A stretch of DNA of 64,000 nucleotides from Orobanche coerulescens. Lineage: Eukaryota > Streptophyta > Magnoliopsida > Lamiales > Orobanchaceae. The notes below the pieces were generated by a model, which searched no databases, was not told where the DNA came from, and was given only the letters and a program-made list of their open reading frames with translations. The stretch spans positions 14,315,501-14,379,500 of the forward strand of contig CM065815.1 of NCBI GenBank assembly GCA_033398695.1, read 5' to 3'. This document shows, piece after piece, positions 44,449 through 57,212 of the stretch; position 1 is the first letter of the stretch; the number at the start of each line of letters is the position of its first letter. The translations under genes were made by a program, and so were the position numbers.

Positions 44449-46985
44449 TGTAATATCCGAATTAATTATTGAGTATTTCCTCTGGAATTGAACCCTGTAT
44501 TATTCGAATTGGTGATATCGATAATCGAAGTATGATATTTCTAGTATTTGTATCCTTGTGTATGATTATAGCAACATATAAATTTTCTCATGCAAATACG
44601 TGATAACGTACGCTAAGAATGTAGCCTAACGTACGTTATCGGCCAGAGTTAGCGTACGCTACGAATGAAGCATAGCATACGTTAGGCAGTCAATAATTGA
44701 GCTGGACGGCTAACACATGCGCCAGTCGGACTTGGGTCTGGATAAGATTCCCTCGGATGAACCTGGACACTTTTGAAGTCAACAATTATTAACGTACGCT
44801 AAGGAATGTGTCTAGCGTACGCTAATTGGTGTTAATTACGTACGTAACCTGATGGTGTAGCGTACGTAATCGAGTACAGAATGAGAACAGTTAACTATCG
44901 GTGACGATAGCATACGCTAAGAATATTGGATAGCATACGCTAAGAGACTAACGTACGTTATGCATGAAGGCTAACGTACGTTAAGGTTAAAAAATTATAA
45001 ATTAGACATCATCCCATTTTATTTCAGCTCGTTTATTTCACTTAGCCTTCAACATACTTCGTGCCCAGAGAGATCCCAGCCTTCTTAAACACATATAGAC
45101 CATCTCTACTTGATCATTGAAGATTGGATATCACTTATGCTTGGTCATTGAAGTGGAGAAACATCTTGGATTGGCACACAAGCAACCGGAGTTGGATTCC
45201 ACCTATTGTCTCGGTGTTTTCTTCATCTTAAGGTATGTTGTACTATCTTCAACCTTGGATTCGTGTTCTTAAGGATATGATGATCATGCTATCAAGATAT
45301 TAAGTTCCAGAGATGATTCATTCAACCAAACATCATGTTTAGAAGTTGAGATGATTATGCTTTAAGTACATCGGTTAAGAACATCATAATTTGAATCTTG
45401 TTACGATGAACAAGTAAAGGAAGTTTTCTGAGATTAGTAATCCAAATTTGGAAGGTGTCTTCGTAGTAATCACGGACTTGGTATTAACATCATTATTGTT
45501 AGACGAACCTAGGTGATTGATCATGGAAGGATTTGTTGTATCTTGTAAAGATGGATTGTTAAAACAAACTTCAAGATGATAGTTTGAATGATATAAGATA
45601 TTGATGTCAACCATAGGCCTTCCGAATTATGTATGAGAATTTGTAATCAAGATTGGAGTGTGATCACCATGATGATATATGTATCCTTGAATTCGAAGAT
45701 GTTTTAATCCGTAAGATCATTCATAACTGTATGAGCATGATAAGTACGGGGATGACGTACGTTAATCACTGAGGATTTCATAAGCTTCATCACAAATCGA
45801 GGCAGTTATCTGCCCAGTGAGAAACTGTCATATGTGTGTTTAGTGTACGCTAAGTTATGTAGCTTACGTACGCTATCGGGCATAGTTAACGTACACTACG
45901 TTTGGTACGTAATGTACGTTATATCATCAGTCGAGTCAGTCGACTGATTAGTGGGGGACTGTCGATGCATGGCTAGCGTACGCTAGACTCCGTAGTTTAC
46001 ATACGCTAACGAGTAGGCTTAACGTACGCTACAAAGGGTACATAACGTACGTTAAACAGGTCAGACAGGTTACGTTTTATGAACTTTCGACCATAATTTG
46101 GATTGTTAGATGTTCGTACGACGTGAGATGAACTCTACATTATTTGTTTTGTTTAAGGTTCGAGTTTTGCAACGTGATTAATCGAAGGGGCGACCTTTAA
46201 TTATTTTGATATTCGTGGAAGTGTTATTCTTGTCATCGAATCGAGGCAAGTACTTTAACTGTTTTATGTATTGATGTTATACATATTGTTGTGCATATAT
46301 GTTGTTGTTTTATGTCCAACTCGTGTTGGTCCGACGGGATCATCGGGGGATCTATGCTAGCGTGCGCTTGATCATCGGGTGGGTTTTTCCACCTCAGGTT
46401 GGTTTGACGGAATCATCGGGGGATCTAGGAAGTGAACGCTGGATCACCGGAATTTCCATGTGTATGTTGTGATATCATGTTGTGATTATCATTTGTATAT
46501 GTTATTTGTGAGTTTCTCGTAGGAGGAGACTCGTTAGTATTTTGTCATTCATGTTATTATTATTCTTCATGAGATGTTGAATAATATGTTGTGGTACTTG
46601 TACTAGCATCGTTGTGCTAACCCCTTCGGGGGTGAACATTTGTTTATGTTCAGGGTCCAGGAGAGCAGGTAAACAACCACTGGAGTTACATGACGACGAG
46701 GGTGCAGAATGATGTTCCGGTTGGGTTTAATTGTCTGTTGTTTGTGTTGTTTTTAATAAGTACTCGAGTACGTCGTCGTCTGTGATGATTTGGATTTGGT
46801 GATGTATTAATACTCTTCTTTTGGATATTTGTATTCTCGGTATTGGCCATAACTGTTTGTATTTTATTTCAGTTACTTTCATACGTTGGTAACTGTTATT
46901 GTCTTTTCATTTCTTCAGCCTTGTAAATTCTTATGTAAAGGATTTACTGCGCTGTAATATTCCTGAATATATCGGGGGTGTTACA
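44449..46985 (+). repeat. 5' LTR of plus-strand Tekay
   Basis: The 2537-bp LTR runs TGTAATATCCG to GGTGTTACA. It contains two clusters (44590-44990 and 45750-46060) of about 20 palindromic words of the type AACGTACGTT, AGCGTACGCT and ATACGCTA. A repeated GGAATCATCGGGGGATCTA segment lies at 46330-46450. Confidence 0.85.
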
Positions 46986-47219
46986 GAATATGGTATCGGA
47001 GCTAAGATTATAGATATCTTGGCCGTTGGGTTAAATAGGGGTCATATATGTCTTTTGAGGTAACCGGCCGTGAATAACATCACTGTACTGCCTACGTCTT
47101 CGTGCGAACGGTGGTTGTAAGTTCCTAAACTCTATCTCGTCCTTTACATGTTATACTTCTTTATATTTGAACATTAGAACGATATTGCTTCCTATATATT
47201 GAATAATTATGCTTACAGT

Positions 47220-48310
47220 ATGTTGAGAGGTGGACGTGGACGTGGTCGCGGTCGCGGACGAAGGAATGCTGAAAGAGAAGCTTCGCCTTCTAATCAGGCC
47301 AGCCACAAAGATCTATTAACAATGAACCAGAACCTGTTGTGCCCGAAATTCTTCGTCAGGTGGTTAACCAGATGACCCAGTTCGCCTAGGTCGTGGACCG
47401 AATGTAGGTGGCAGTAGGACTACAACAGGGAAATCGACAGCAAGGTATCCCAGACATGGGAAATCGAGGCGACTGATGGCTGCAAGAGGTGGCGAAGATG
47501 CAACCACCCAAATTCGACGGCTTTTCTGAGACACCAACGTGAGATCATTGGTTAAAAGAACTGGAGAAAATTTTTGCCGAGATCAATTGCCCAGATGACC
47601 GGAGAGCCTCTATTGCTCAGTACTTTCTGATAGGGGAAGCGTCTGAGTGGTGGGAAGCCATCCGGCCTGTAGATCATGATGCTGACTGGGCATAATTTAA
47701 ATTAATGATAGAAGCTCAGTACTGCCCTCGTCCTGTGAGGGAAGCCAAAGTTCGGGATTTTTTCTCTGCGCAACCTTCAGATGTGCCAGTATCTCAGGCA
47801 ATTAAGACGTTTAACCAGCAGCTGGCATTTGTTCGACATCTGGTCAGAATAGATGCAGAAATGATGATCCATTTTGATATGAGAATGAAATCAGAAATCC
47901 AGAGGTACATGTCCGGTTTTGAATGTACCACTCTCCGTCAATATCAGGATAAAGCATTGGCGTATGAAATCAAGGAAGCAACGATGGAAAAGTTTGCAAT
48001 CCAAGAAGCAGAAAGTCTCTGGTAGTTTCACAGAGCACAAGTTCAGCGGGCCCCGCAAGGCCCAGTCATCCTTTCATTCGTTCAAGAAACCTCCGCACCC
48101 ATCCAAGAGCGAAAAGAACTTCGGAGCAGCATCAGCCACGACGGATGTAACAAGGAAGTGTTTTCACTGTGCCCAGACGGAGCACTATCGACGAAATTGC
48201 CCCCTACCTGTCGTGACTTGTTTTGATTGTGGTCGAGAGGGACATCATGCGGTGTTTTGTGAAGAGGTTGCAAAGTCTTTTAGAATACGTACATCACATC
48301 TAGCTCAGAA
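47220..48310 (+). pseudogene. Tekay gag relic
   Basis: The start MLRGGRGRGRGRGRRNAERE is followed, after frameshifts and stops, by FDGFSETPT, YFLIGEASEWWEA, RPVREAKVRDFFSAQ and LRQYQDKALAYEIKEATM (retrotransposon gag capsid). Two zinc-knuckle-like clusters follow: CFHCAQTEHYRRNC and CFDCGREGHHAVFC. Stops at about 47386 and 47692 and a frame change near 48010 break it. Confidence 0.75.
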
Positions 48311-48347
48311 GTAAGCCAGTATTCAGCAGACGCAGCAGAGTGTTCAG

Positions 48348-51300
48348 ATGCCCCAAAATTTTGGTCGCGGACGAGGTAGAGGACAGTGGGACCGAAAGGG
48401 GACATCGAGTGACGGATCTGTTCCCCCACGTCTGTACGAGATGAGGAGAGCAGCCGATCAGGATGCTGCTGTCGCATCAGGTACTGTTCAGATCCTTTCA
48501 CACCCAGTTAGCGTTTTATTCGATACAGGAGCTACACATTCATTTATATCCTTGTCTTGTGTAAATCGTTTGAATATTTCTGGTTTTCATAATTGTGAGC
48601 CTTATGTTGTGGGTTTACCAAGCGGAGAGAGAATTGTGGGAAACTTAGAAACTAGAGATTTCCCTGTATTAATTGGAGGCAGAGAGTGGCCCTCAAACCT
48701 GATTGTGATAGAAATGCAAGGAGATGACTTGATACTCGGAGATGATTGGCTTAATCGTTATGGAGCTATTGTAAACTACCGAAAGAGGAATATTTTGATG
48801 ATAGCTGATGATGGTTCTGAAATACTGTTTAAGGGATGGAGACCAGGAAGCTTAGGAAAGTTGATCAAGGTGATGAAAGCTGTTAAAATGCTAAAACAGG
48901 GTTGTACTGGATACTGGTGTTACGCATTGAAGAAAGAAGACGGAAAAGTGGAACTTTCATCCATTCCTGTTGTGAACGAATTTCTGGATGTGTTTCCTGA
49001 CGAATTACCTAGACTACCTCCACGACGGGATGTAGAATTCACCATCGAGCTGGAACCAGGAGCTACACCAATTTCTAAGGCGCCGGTACCTACTGAGATG
49101 TACGAATTGAAGAAGCAACTGGAAGAGTTACTGGACAAAGGCTATATCTAGCCAAGCGTTTCGCCCTGGGTGCACCCGTTCTTTTTGTCCGGAAGAAGGA
49201 TGGATCACTTCGATTGTGTATTGACTATCGAGAGCTGAACAAGATGACGATTAAAAACAAGTATCCGTTGCCACGAATTGATGATTTGTTTGACCAGTTA
49301 CAAGGAGCAACCGTGTTTTCTAAGATCGATCTGAGGTCAAGATATCATCAGTTGAGGATTAAGGAATCCGATGTTCCAAAATCAGCGTTCAGAACTCGCT
49401 ACGGACACTATGAGTTTGTAGTGATGCCGTTTGGTCTCACTAACGCACCTACTGTATTCATGCAATTGATGAAACGAGTGTTCATAGAGTATTTGGACAA
49501 GTTCGTAGTCATATTTATTGATGACATTCTAGTTTATTCCAAGAGCCCGGAAGAGCATGCACAGCATTTGCGGATCTTTTTAGACCTTTTGAGAAACGAG
49601 CAATTGTACGCCAAGCTTTCTAAGTAGGGGTGGGCATAAAAAATCAAAATCCCTATCCCGTCCCGGTCCCATCCCAAAATTACCCGGGATGGGACGGGAT
49701 CCAAAATTAAAAACACTAGGCCCGTCCCGTCCCGTCCCATTAGAGTAACTACGGGACGGGACACGGGACAAAAAATCTGAGGCCCGTAAGTCCCGTCCCG
49801 TCCCGCTAAGTTTTTAACCCTTTTTAAAACCATATATTTTTATTATTTGTAACCCTTTTGTAATTAATTTTTAATAATAAACTATTTTTATTTTTTACTA
49901 TCTATATTTTATAATTATACAGAAACCTAATTAATCGATATAAAGTTTGTAACTGACATTTTTTCAAAAAAAAAAAATAGACATGTTGTATTCAATGTTA
50001 ATGATTGTTATTTTAAAAGTTTAATTTAGGCTATTAAATTAGTTTGTTGGATATTTTTCCCGAATTTAGATGCATAAAATTATAGATTTTCTTACTTTTT
50101 TCTAATTTATATTTTGAACTTTCTTATGCGGGACTAAACCCGTCCCGTCCCGTCCCGCTTGTTATAATACGGGACAGGACGTGGGATGACCCCAGGCCCG
50201 TCCCATCCCGTCCCATGCCCACCCCTATTTCTAAGTGTGAATTCTGGCTAAAGGAAGTAATGTTCCTCGGTCATGTGGTGTCAGCAGAAGGAGTCCGAGT
50301 AGACCCCCAGAAAATCGAAGCAGTTATGGATTGGGAGTCTCCTAAGAACGTGAAGGAAGTCCGGAGTTTCTTAGGACTTGCTGGGTATTATCGTCGGTTC
50401 GTGGAAGGGTTTTCCAAAATTACCCGCCCACTTACTCGACTACTACAGAAAACTCAAAAGTTTGAGTGGAACGAGATGTGCCAGACTAGTTTTGATGAAT
50501 TGAAGAAGAGATTGACGACGCCACCGATTTTAGCACTCCCACAGGGAACTAGAGGATTCATAGTTTACAGTGACGCTTCGAACCAAGGTCTTGGGTGTGT
50601 ATTGATGCAAAATGAGAAGGTGATCGCCTATGTGTCACGACAGCTGAAACCTTACGAAGTAAATTACCCAACACATGATTTGGAGCTGGCAGCGGTAGTT
50701 TTTGCTTTGAAAATCTGGAGACATTACCTGTACGGGACTCACTGTCAGATCTTCACGGATCATAAGAGTCTCAAATACATCTTCAGTCAGAAAGAGTTGA
50801 ACATGCGGCAAAGGAGATGGCTGGAACTAATTAAGGACTATGACTTGGAGATTCTTTATCATCCAGGCAAAGCAAATGTAGTGGCCGATGCACTTAGCCG
50901 CAAGCCTGTTTCTATTCAGATGCTGGAGACTCTGACCTCCCAGCACAGCATTCAACGGGAATTGATTCGCGAAGGAATTGAAGTATGGTTGCAAAGAGTC
51001 CAAGGACAACTGTGTGTGATGGAATAACTTCATCGTTGACCGAAGAAATCAAATCTAAGCACTTGGATGATCCTATGGTGATTCGGTTACGCGATGAAGT
51101 GAGCAAGGAAAAAGCCCCAGGATTTGTAATTCATCATGATGGAGTATTGAGATTCCAGATCCGACTTTGTGTTCCCGATGTCGATGTTTTGAAGCAGACA
51201 ATTATGAAGGAAGCTCATAGCACGCCCTATTCTGGCACCAATAAGATATATAAGGATCTGAAGCATAATTTCTGGTGGGGCAACATGAAGAAAGACATAG

Positions 51301-52444
51301 CCGATTACGTCTCGAAATGTTTGGTTTGTCAGCAGGTTAAGATTGAGCATCAACGACCTGCCGGAATGCTGAAGCCGCTCCCAATTCCTGAATGGAAGTG
51401 GGAGGACATATCGATGGACTTCATCACTATAATATGCCGAGAACCAAGACAGGAATGAACATGATTTGGGTGATAGTTGACCGCTTAACCAAATCAGCTC
51501 ATTTTCTAGGCATTTAGGACACGTGGGGACCAGAGAAGTTGGCACGAGTGTTTATTGCAGAGATAGTTCGATTGCATGGTACGCCAAAGACCATTATTTC
51601 TGACCGAGACGGTCGTTTTGTGTCTCATTTTTGGAAAGGAGTTCATAAGGCCTTGGGGACCGAATTGAACTTCAGCACAGCAGACGGACAATCCGAGAGG
51701 ACTATTCAAATGGTGGAAGACATGCTGAGGGTTTGTGCCTTAGATTGGTCAACTGATTGGGAAGTTCATCTACCGTTGATTGAATTCACCTACAACAATA
51801 GTTGGCATACTTCCATTAAGATGGCACCGTTTGAGGTATTATACGAGAGGAGATGCATATCGCCCCTATATTGGGACGATTCATCAGACTTGATCGGAAC
51901 GGAACCAGAATTGATTGTACAGACACGAGAGAAGATAGCCTTGATTCGCGAAAGGCTGTTGACCGCCCAGAGTCGACAGAAATCTTACGCAGACGTACGC
52001 CGTCGCCCGTTAGAGTTCAGTGCTGGAGATCACGTACTTTTAAAGGTTTCTCCTACTCGGGGAATCTTTCGTTTCGGAAGAAAGGGGAAGTTGAGTCCGA
52101 GATATATCGGACCGTTCGAGATTCTTGAGAGAGTTGGAGAGTTGGCATACAGATTGGCATTACCTCCGTCATTAAGCCATGTTCATAACGTGTTCCACGT
52201 ATCCCAGTTACAGAGGTATATACCAGATCCTAGTCATGTCATTGATTTCGGCGAGATCAAAGTCGCTCAGGATGGCACGTTTGAAGAGAGACCGATCAGG
52301 ATACTCGAGAGTCGAGTTAAGCAATTGAGGAACAAACCGATCGCTTTGGTCAAGGTTCAGTGGTCACGTCACGGAGTGGAAGAAGCCACTTGGGAAACGG
52401 AAGATATTATGAGGTCCAGATATCCAGAGTTATTTTCGTCTTGA
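48348..52444 (+). pseudogene. Tekay pol: protease, RT, RNase H, integrase, chromodomain-like tail
   Basis: Protease LFDTGATHSFISLSCV (Asp codon near 48522). RT from [13 protein letters not shown] through [20 protein letters not shown] and [15 protein letters not shown], split by a hAT MITE. RNase [26 protein letters not shown] and VVADALSRK. Integrase zinc finger EAHSTPYSG then CLVCQQ, with the HPG part carrying the second His missing; core DFIT, SDRDGRF and GQSERTIQ, with the residues between NFST and DGQS shortened. GPY/F motif RYIGPFEIL and a chromodomain-like tail KVQWSRHGVEEATWETED end at TGA 52444. A TAG at 49149, a frameshift before 49214 and others disrupt the frame. Confidence 0.85.
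49625..50227. mobile_element. hAT-type MITE inserted in Tekay RT
   Basis: The 603-bp element has perfect ends TAGGGGTGGGCAT / ATGCCCACCCCTA and an exact 8-bp duplication TTTCTAAG (49617-49624, 50228-50235), the hAT signature. Subterminal regions repeat GTCCCGTCCC/GGGACGGGA. The core is A/T-rich and non-coding. The RT motif is AKLSK before it and CEFWLKEV after it, so the host ORF was continuous at the insertion point. Confidence 0.92.
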
Positions 52445-52638
52445 GTTTCGGGACGAAACTCCTTTTTAGAAGGAGAGTATGTAATATCCGGATTAATTAT
52501 TGTGTATTTCCTCTGTAATTGAACCCTGTATTATTCGGATTGGTGATATCGATAATCGAAGTATGATATTTCTAGTATTTGTATCCTTGTGTATGATTAT
52601 AGCAACATGTAAATTTTCTCATGCAAATACGTGATAAC

Positions 52639-54510
52639 TGTTAGGAATATGCCCTCGAATGCCACTCAGGGGATGAGAGAGTAAGGGCATTGTACTTGTA
52701 ATTATGGAATAATTAATAAAAAGGCAATACGATTCATTCACTGTTTATTGTATTTCAATTGCATTCTTGACTTGGTAAACATTGAAGTGAAGTCCATGTA
52801 AATAAATCGAACATTCCATTCTCGTTATGGGATAAGAAAAAATGCACTGGAAGTGTTTAAAGTTTATTTACGTAAATTGTTCGCAAGTCAATAAACTTAA
52901 AATGGGCATTAAGTTTTAATACGACTTGTATAACTGATGCTAGGACGTGTGCACGTCTTGATAGCATAGTTATAAGTATATTGGTGGGCCCAGTATACTC
53001 GAACACGACTCATACTCGATTCAGTCACACGATATTCACTCTCGGAGAGTCGATGACGAATCGAAAGGTTGTGATAGTATACGTGGACTTTTGACTTGAG
53101 GGTTCAGTAGAAGATGTGCCTGTGACGTTTAGTTTGTCATTAGAGTAGTTAGACTCATTTGCTTAATTACTGAGTCGACCTCGAAGTGCGGACTATACGG
53201 GCAGTAGCGCTTTATCAGACGCCAAGAAAGGATTTTATCTCCTGTTAGTGAGCAGGTGAATGTCCTATACGGTTAATGGAAAATAAGATCATAAGTCTTT
53301 GGCCAAAGCATTCTGATATAGTCGTATTAGATACACTATTAATCAGTCGGTCTTGATTTGCATTAACACATGTATAGAGTTTAGTCAACAGTAGGGTTTG
53401 ACTTTACCGTGACCCGAAGACTTGACCGGGACATCTGATGAAGGGTCTATACGTATATAGTATTCACGACATAATGGTTACGGAATGATCCCTTCATTCG
53501 TTCTCGATCGGGGTTTACAGTGCGGCCCGCTAGTGGCTAAGTGCTGCCCGCACTCATTGGTTCCTCCCAATGCCGGCTGAGACGGACCTACGGAGTCGCG
53601 CATTAGGAGCGTTGACGGATAAATGTGAATTTATTATCTCTCTATTAATATTAGATATTGGATATCTAATTAGATTTATTGGATAAATCAAATAGCGGTC
53701 TTATGAATTAAAATTAAGTTACCGAGTAATTAATTTAATTCATAAATTATATTTCTTAGAGAAATATATATGTATTTGATATAATTAATTAATTAGATTA
53801 ATTAATTAATATAAATACATTGGTGATTAAACGGAATGTATTTAACGGAGTCGTTTGACGAACGTCCGGTACACGAGCCGAGTGGCTCGGCTCGTTTCTA
53901 GGAAACTTCCATGGGCCGCCCCCTTCCCCACCTCACATGAATTAATTCAACCTTGCATGTTGTATGTCTTGTCATGTTTTGTAGTAATAATGTTGAGATT
54001 CTATTCTCACATGATTAATACATGATGTGATATTATTATATGGGATATAATGACCAACTCATCTATAAAGAATATGACTTAAAATCATACTCAATCATGC
54101 AAGTGTCTTTGCTCTTCCGTGAGAAAAACTGGAGTGAGAGAGGGAGAAGTTTTTCTTCAAGTTTTCACTTTGAGTGAGAAAAATTAAGAAAGAAAAGGAT
54201 ATATAAATTCCTATAGTAATTCCTAGCCGTGTTCTTAGAGAACGGATTGCTATCGAATTTTTCCGGGCAACTTCCGACGCGTGTGAAGTAGAGGCTTCGT
54301 ATTTTCGGTGCTTGGAACGAAGGGATTTCGTGTTCGGGACGGGGTTCGTGATCGTCATCCATATTTACGAAGATTTATTTCAAAGGCTTCAAGGGTATGA
54401 TCCTTTATCTTCGTATTTATATTTTCGTATATACGTTACTTGATCGATCCTGTTTGGGATTTGTATTTTTTTTCTGCTGCGTATTTCGTTTTATTTTCGG
54501 AATCCCAACA
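52639..54510 (+). repeat. Copia LTR (Angela/Tork-like), 1.87 kb
   Basis: The repeat starts TGTTAGGAATATGCCCTCGA, ends TTCGGAATCCCAACA and is followed by the primer site TGGTATCGGAGCGAGG (54512). The opening AATATGCCCT resembles LTRs of Angela-type Copia elements. It interrupts the Tekay 3' LTR after GTGATAAC. The 3' partner LTR is not in the window. Confidence 0.7.
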
Positions 54511-54784
54511 GTGGTATCGGAGCGAGGTCAATGTTTCCGTATATACGATTATTTGTGCATTTTGAATGCTTTTGGATGATGATTATGATTTAGAATCATG
54601 TTTGGTATAATCGTAGATTTTAAATTGTTCGTTGTAGCATCACGTTTTTGGAAACGAGCCAAAAACGAAGAAACGGGGCTGCCGGCAGTGGTGCTGGCAG
54701 CACTGCCTGGGCCGCCTGCCCAGGCTGCCGATCATGCTCGGCCATGCTCGGCCATGTCTCGGCCGCATCTGCCGAGAGGCAGCC
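54511..54784 (+). other. 5' interior fragment of the Copia element
   Basis: The fragment holds the primer site and leader only, with a GC-rich repeat of CATGCTCGGCCATG type near 54730. It is cut at 54785 by the minus-strand Tekay LTR. Confidence 0.55.
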
Positions 54785-57212
54785 TGTAACACCCCCGATA
54801 TATTCAGGAATATTACAGCGCCGTAAATCCTTTACATAAGGATTTACAAGGCTGATTAAAAGAAAAGACAATAACAGATATTGTTTTAAGAAATTACTGA
54901 AGTAAAATACAACCGTCTGGTTCAAAAATCGAAATACAAATATCCAATGAAAATTTATTACATCATTAAAATCCCAACATTATAAACGGACGACGTACTC
55001 GAGTACTTATTGAAATATCCAACAAATAACAGACGATAAACAGTAGGAACATCACTTTGCACCCTCGTCGTCATGCATTTCCGGTGGTTGTTTCCCGCTC
55101 TCCTGGATCTGAACAAACAAAATGTTCACCCCAGAAGGGTTAGCACAACGATGCTAGTACAAGTACAATAATCATACACAAGTGATATAATCAACAATTA
55201 TATCATACAAATTTCTCAACGAGAATATCCACAACACATATCATATCATAACAGTTTCAACATACCGATGGTATTCCAACGATCCAGTAGACACAACTAT
55301 AGATTCCCATGATGATCCCATCGGACCAACACATGGTGGAACTACTGTCAACGATCCAGCGCACACGACTATAGATTCCCATGATGATTCCCGTCGGATC
55401 AACACATGGTGGACATATAATCACAACATATTTACACGATACAATCACATTGTCATAATATAAACATTTCTAATTAGAATACTTGCCTCGGTTCAAGACA
55501 AGAACAATACTTCCACGAGAACGAAACGCTCGAAGGTTGTCCCTCTCGATCAATCACGTAGCAAAGTTCGAACCTTAAATAAGAGAAATAACATGGAATT
55601 CATCTTAGGTCGAGCAGACATCTAACAATCCGAATTACGGTTGAGAGTCTATAAAGCGAAATCATCGACTGAATAACGTCGTTACATGTCCTCTGTAGCG
55701 TCGTTAAACTATTATTAGCGTCGTAAACTATGAAGTATAGCGTCGCTAAACATATACCAAGTTCCTCTGGTCGATGCGTCGATAGTGTAACGTGCGTTAC
55801 GTGCGAGCGTAGCGTCGTTAACAACGTCATATAACGTCGTTAGTAACCAAACTTAACGTACGTTAATCATGCATGTCAGTTTCTCACTAGACGGATGACT
55901 GGCTCGATTAGTGACGAAGTATTACGAAATTCTTAGTGAGTAATCTAATATACCTTCAAATATATATATCATACTCATGAATGATCTCCGGATTAATATC
56001 TTCAATTTTAAGGATACGGATATCATTGTAATACTATTTTCAATCTTGATCGAAATACTCATACAAGGTTCGGTTGGTCTAAGGTTGATGTAATTGATCT
56101 AATATCGTCATTAAATCCAGGCTTATCTGATGGCGAACTACTTATTCCATCTATGCAAGCAAGATTACAACTATGATGATTCTTTTCAAAATCCATTGGT
56201 AAAAGTGGAAATTGACACTCAGTTTACAATCAACATGACGATAACATTTGATACGGTTAATAATTCACTATCATCATCTATGGCATAACCAGGTTCAACT
56301 ACGGTGTTCTACACCATAATAGTTCGATCATTATAGTTTAAATATGATACTAGGTCGCATACGTCGTCAAAGTGATCTACTGATCTTGGTGATGCAATCA
56401 TATCGTCTTAATCAACATAACTTCAAGATTGGAAGTAGTATAACATACCTTAAGAGGAAGATAATACTGAGACTCTAAGTAAAAATCCAACTCCGGTTGC
56501 TTCAACGCTGACTCGTGATGATTTCTACTCCAAAGTCAATATAAGTTGTCTTCAATGATCAAGTAGTGTCATACAAGCTCAATGATTCAAGAACTATTGA
56601 TATAAAGGTGTTAAAAGAGGTCGAATCTTACGGGACGAATATGATGAAGTTTAGGAGCAAAAGGACGAGTTGAAATGAATTGGGGTCTTGCTCCTTTTAT
56701 AACTTTCGAGTGTTACGTACGCTAGGGCTACATCATAACGTGCGTTATCGCCCAAAATAGTTCACGTGCGATTTACGAACTTCATTACGACGCTATCTTG
56801 AGCAGCGTTACGTCGTAACCCCTATAGTTTGCGTCGCTACACAATGTTCATAACGTCGCTAAGCCGTTGACTTAAAGGTGTCCGATTCATGCCGTGCGAA
56901 TGCGGAGGGTATCTTGGTCGAGCCCACCACCATGTACTCCATGTGCTAGCCGGCCCACCCAATAATAGACCGCATTACGTGCGCTACGCTTCATCCGTAG
57001 CGTGCGTTAACATTAACAGATTACGTCGTTAAGTTACACTCTTAACGTGCGTTATCACGTATATGCATGGAGGAAATTTATATGTTGCCACACCCATGAA
57101 TAAGGATACAAATACGATAATGATCATAATCCAATATCAATATCAACATTCCCAAAAAAATACAGAGTACAAAGTACAGATGAAATACACATTAATAAAT
57201 CCGGTTATTACA
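54785..57212 (-). repeat. 3' LTR of minus-strand Tekay
   Basis: The 2428-bp LTR on the minus strand runs TGTAATAACCGG to GGGGGTGTTACA. It has clusters at 55670-55870 and 56715-57060 of words such as TAACGTCGTT, AGCGTCGCTA and AACGTGCGTT. These are shortened variants of the ACGTACGT palindromes in the plus-strand LTR. Confidence 0.85.

Larger units (their letters stand above)
44449..52638 (+). mobile_element. Tekay-type Gypsy chromovirus (5' LTR to broken 3' LTR)
   Basis: The 5' LTR is 44449-46985, a Met primer site (TGGTATCGGAGC) starts at about 46991, and gag, protease, RT, RNase H, integrase and a chromodomain-like tail run to 52444. The polypurine region and first 159 bp of the 3' LTR follow (52480-52638), matching 44449 onward. 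The 3' LTR is then cut by a Copia LTR. The 5' side interrupts the CACTA transposase gene. A hAT MITE sits in RT. Many stops and frameshifts make it non-functional as written. Confidence 0.85.

Noticed and set aside
54598..54925. GC-rich overlapping ORFs on both strands
   Set aside because: They span the junction of a Copia leader and the inverted Tekay LTR, so no single transcript would encode them.
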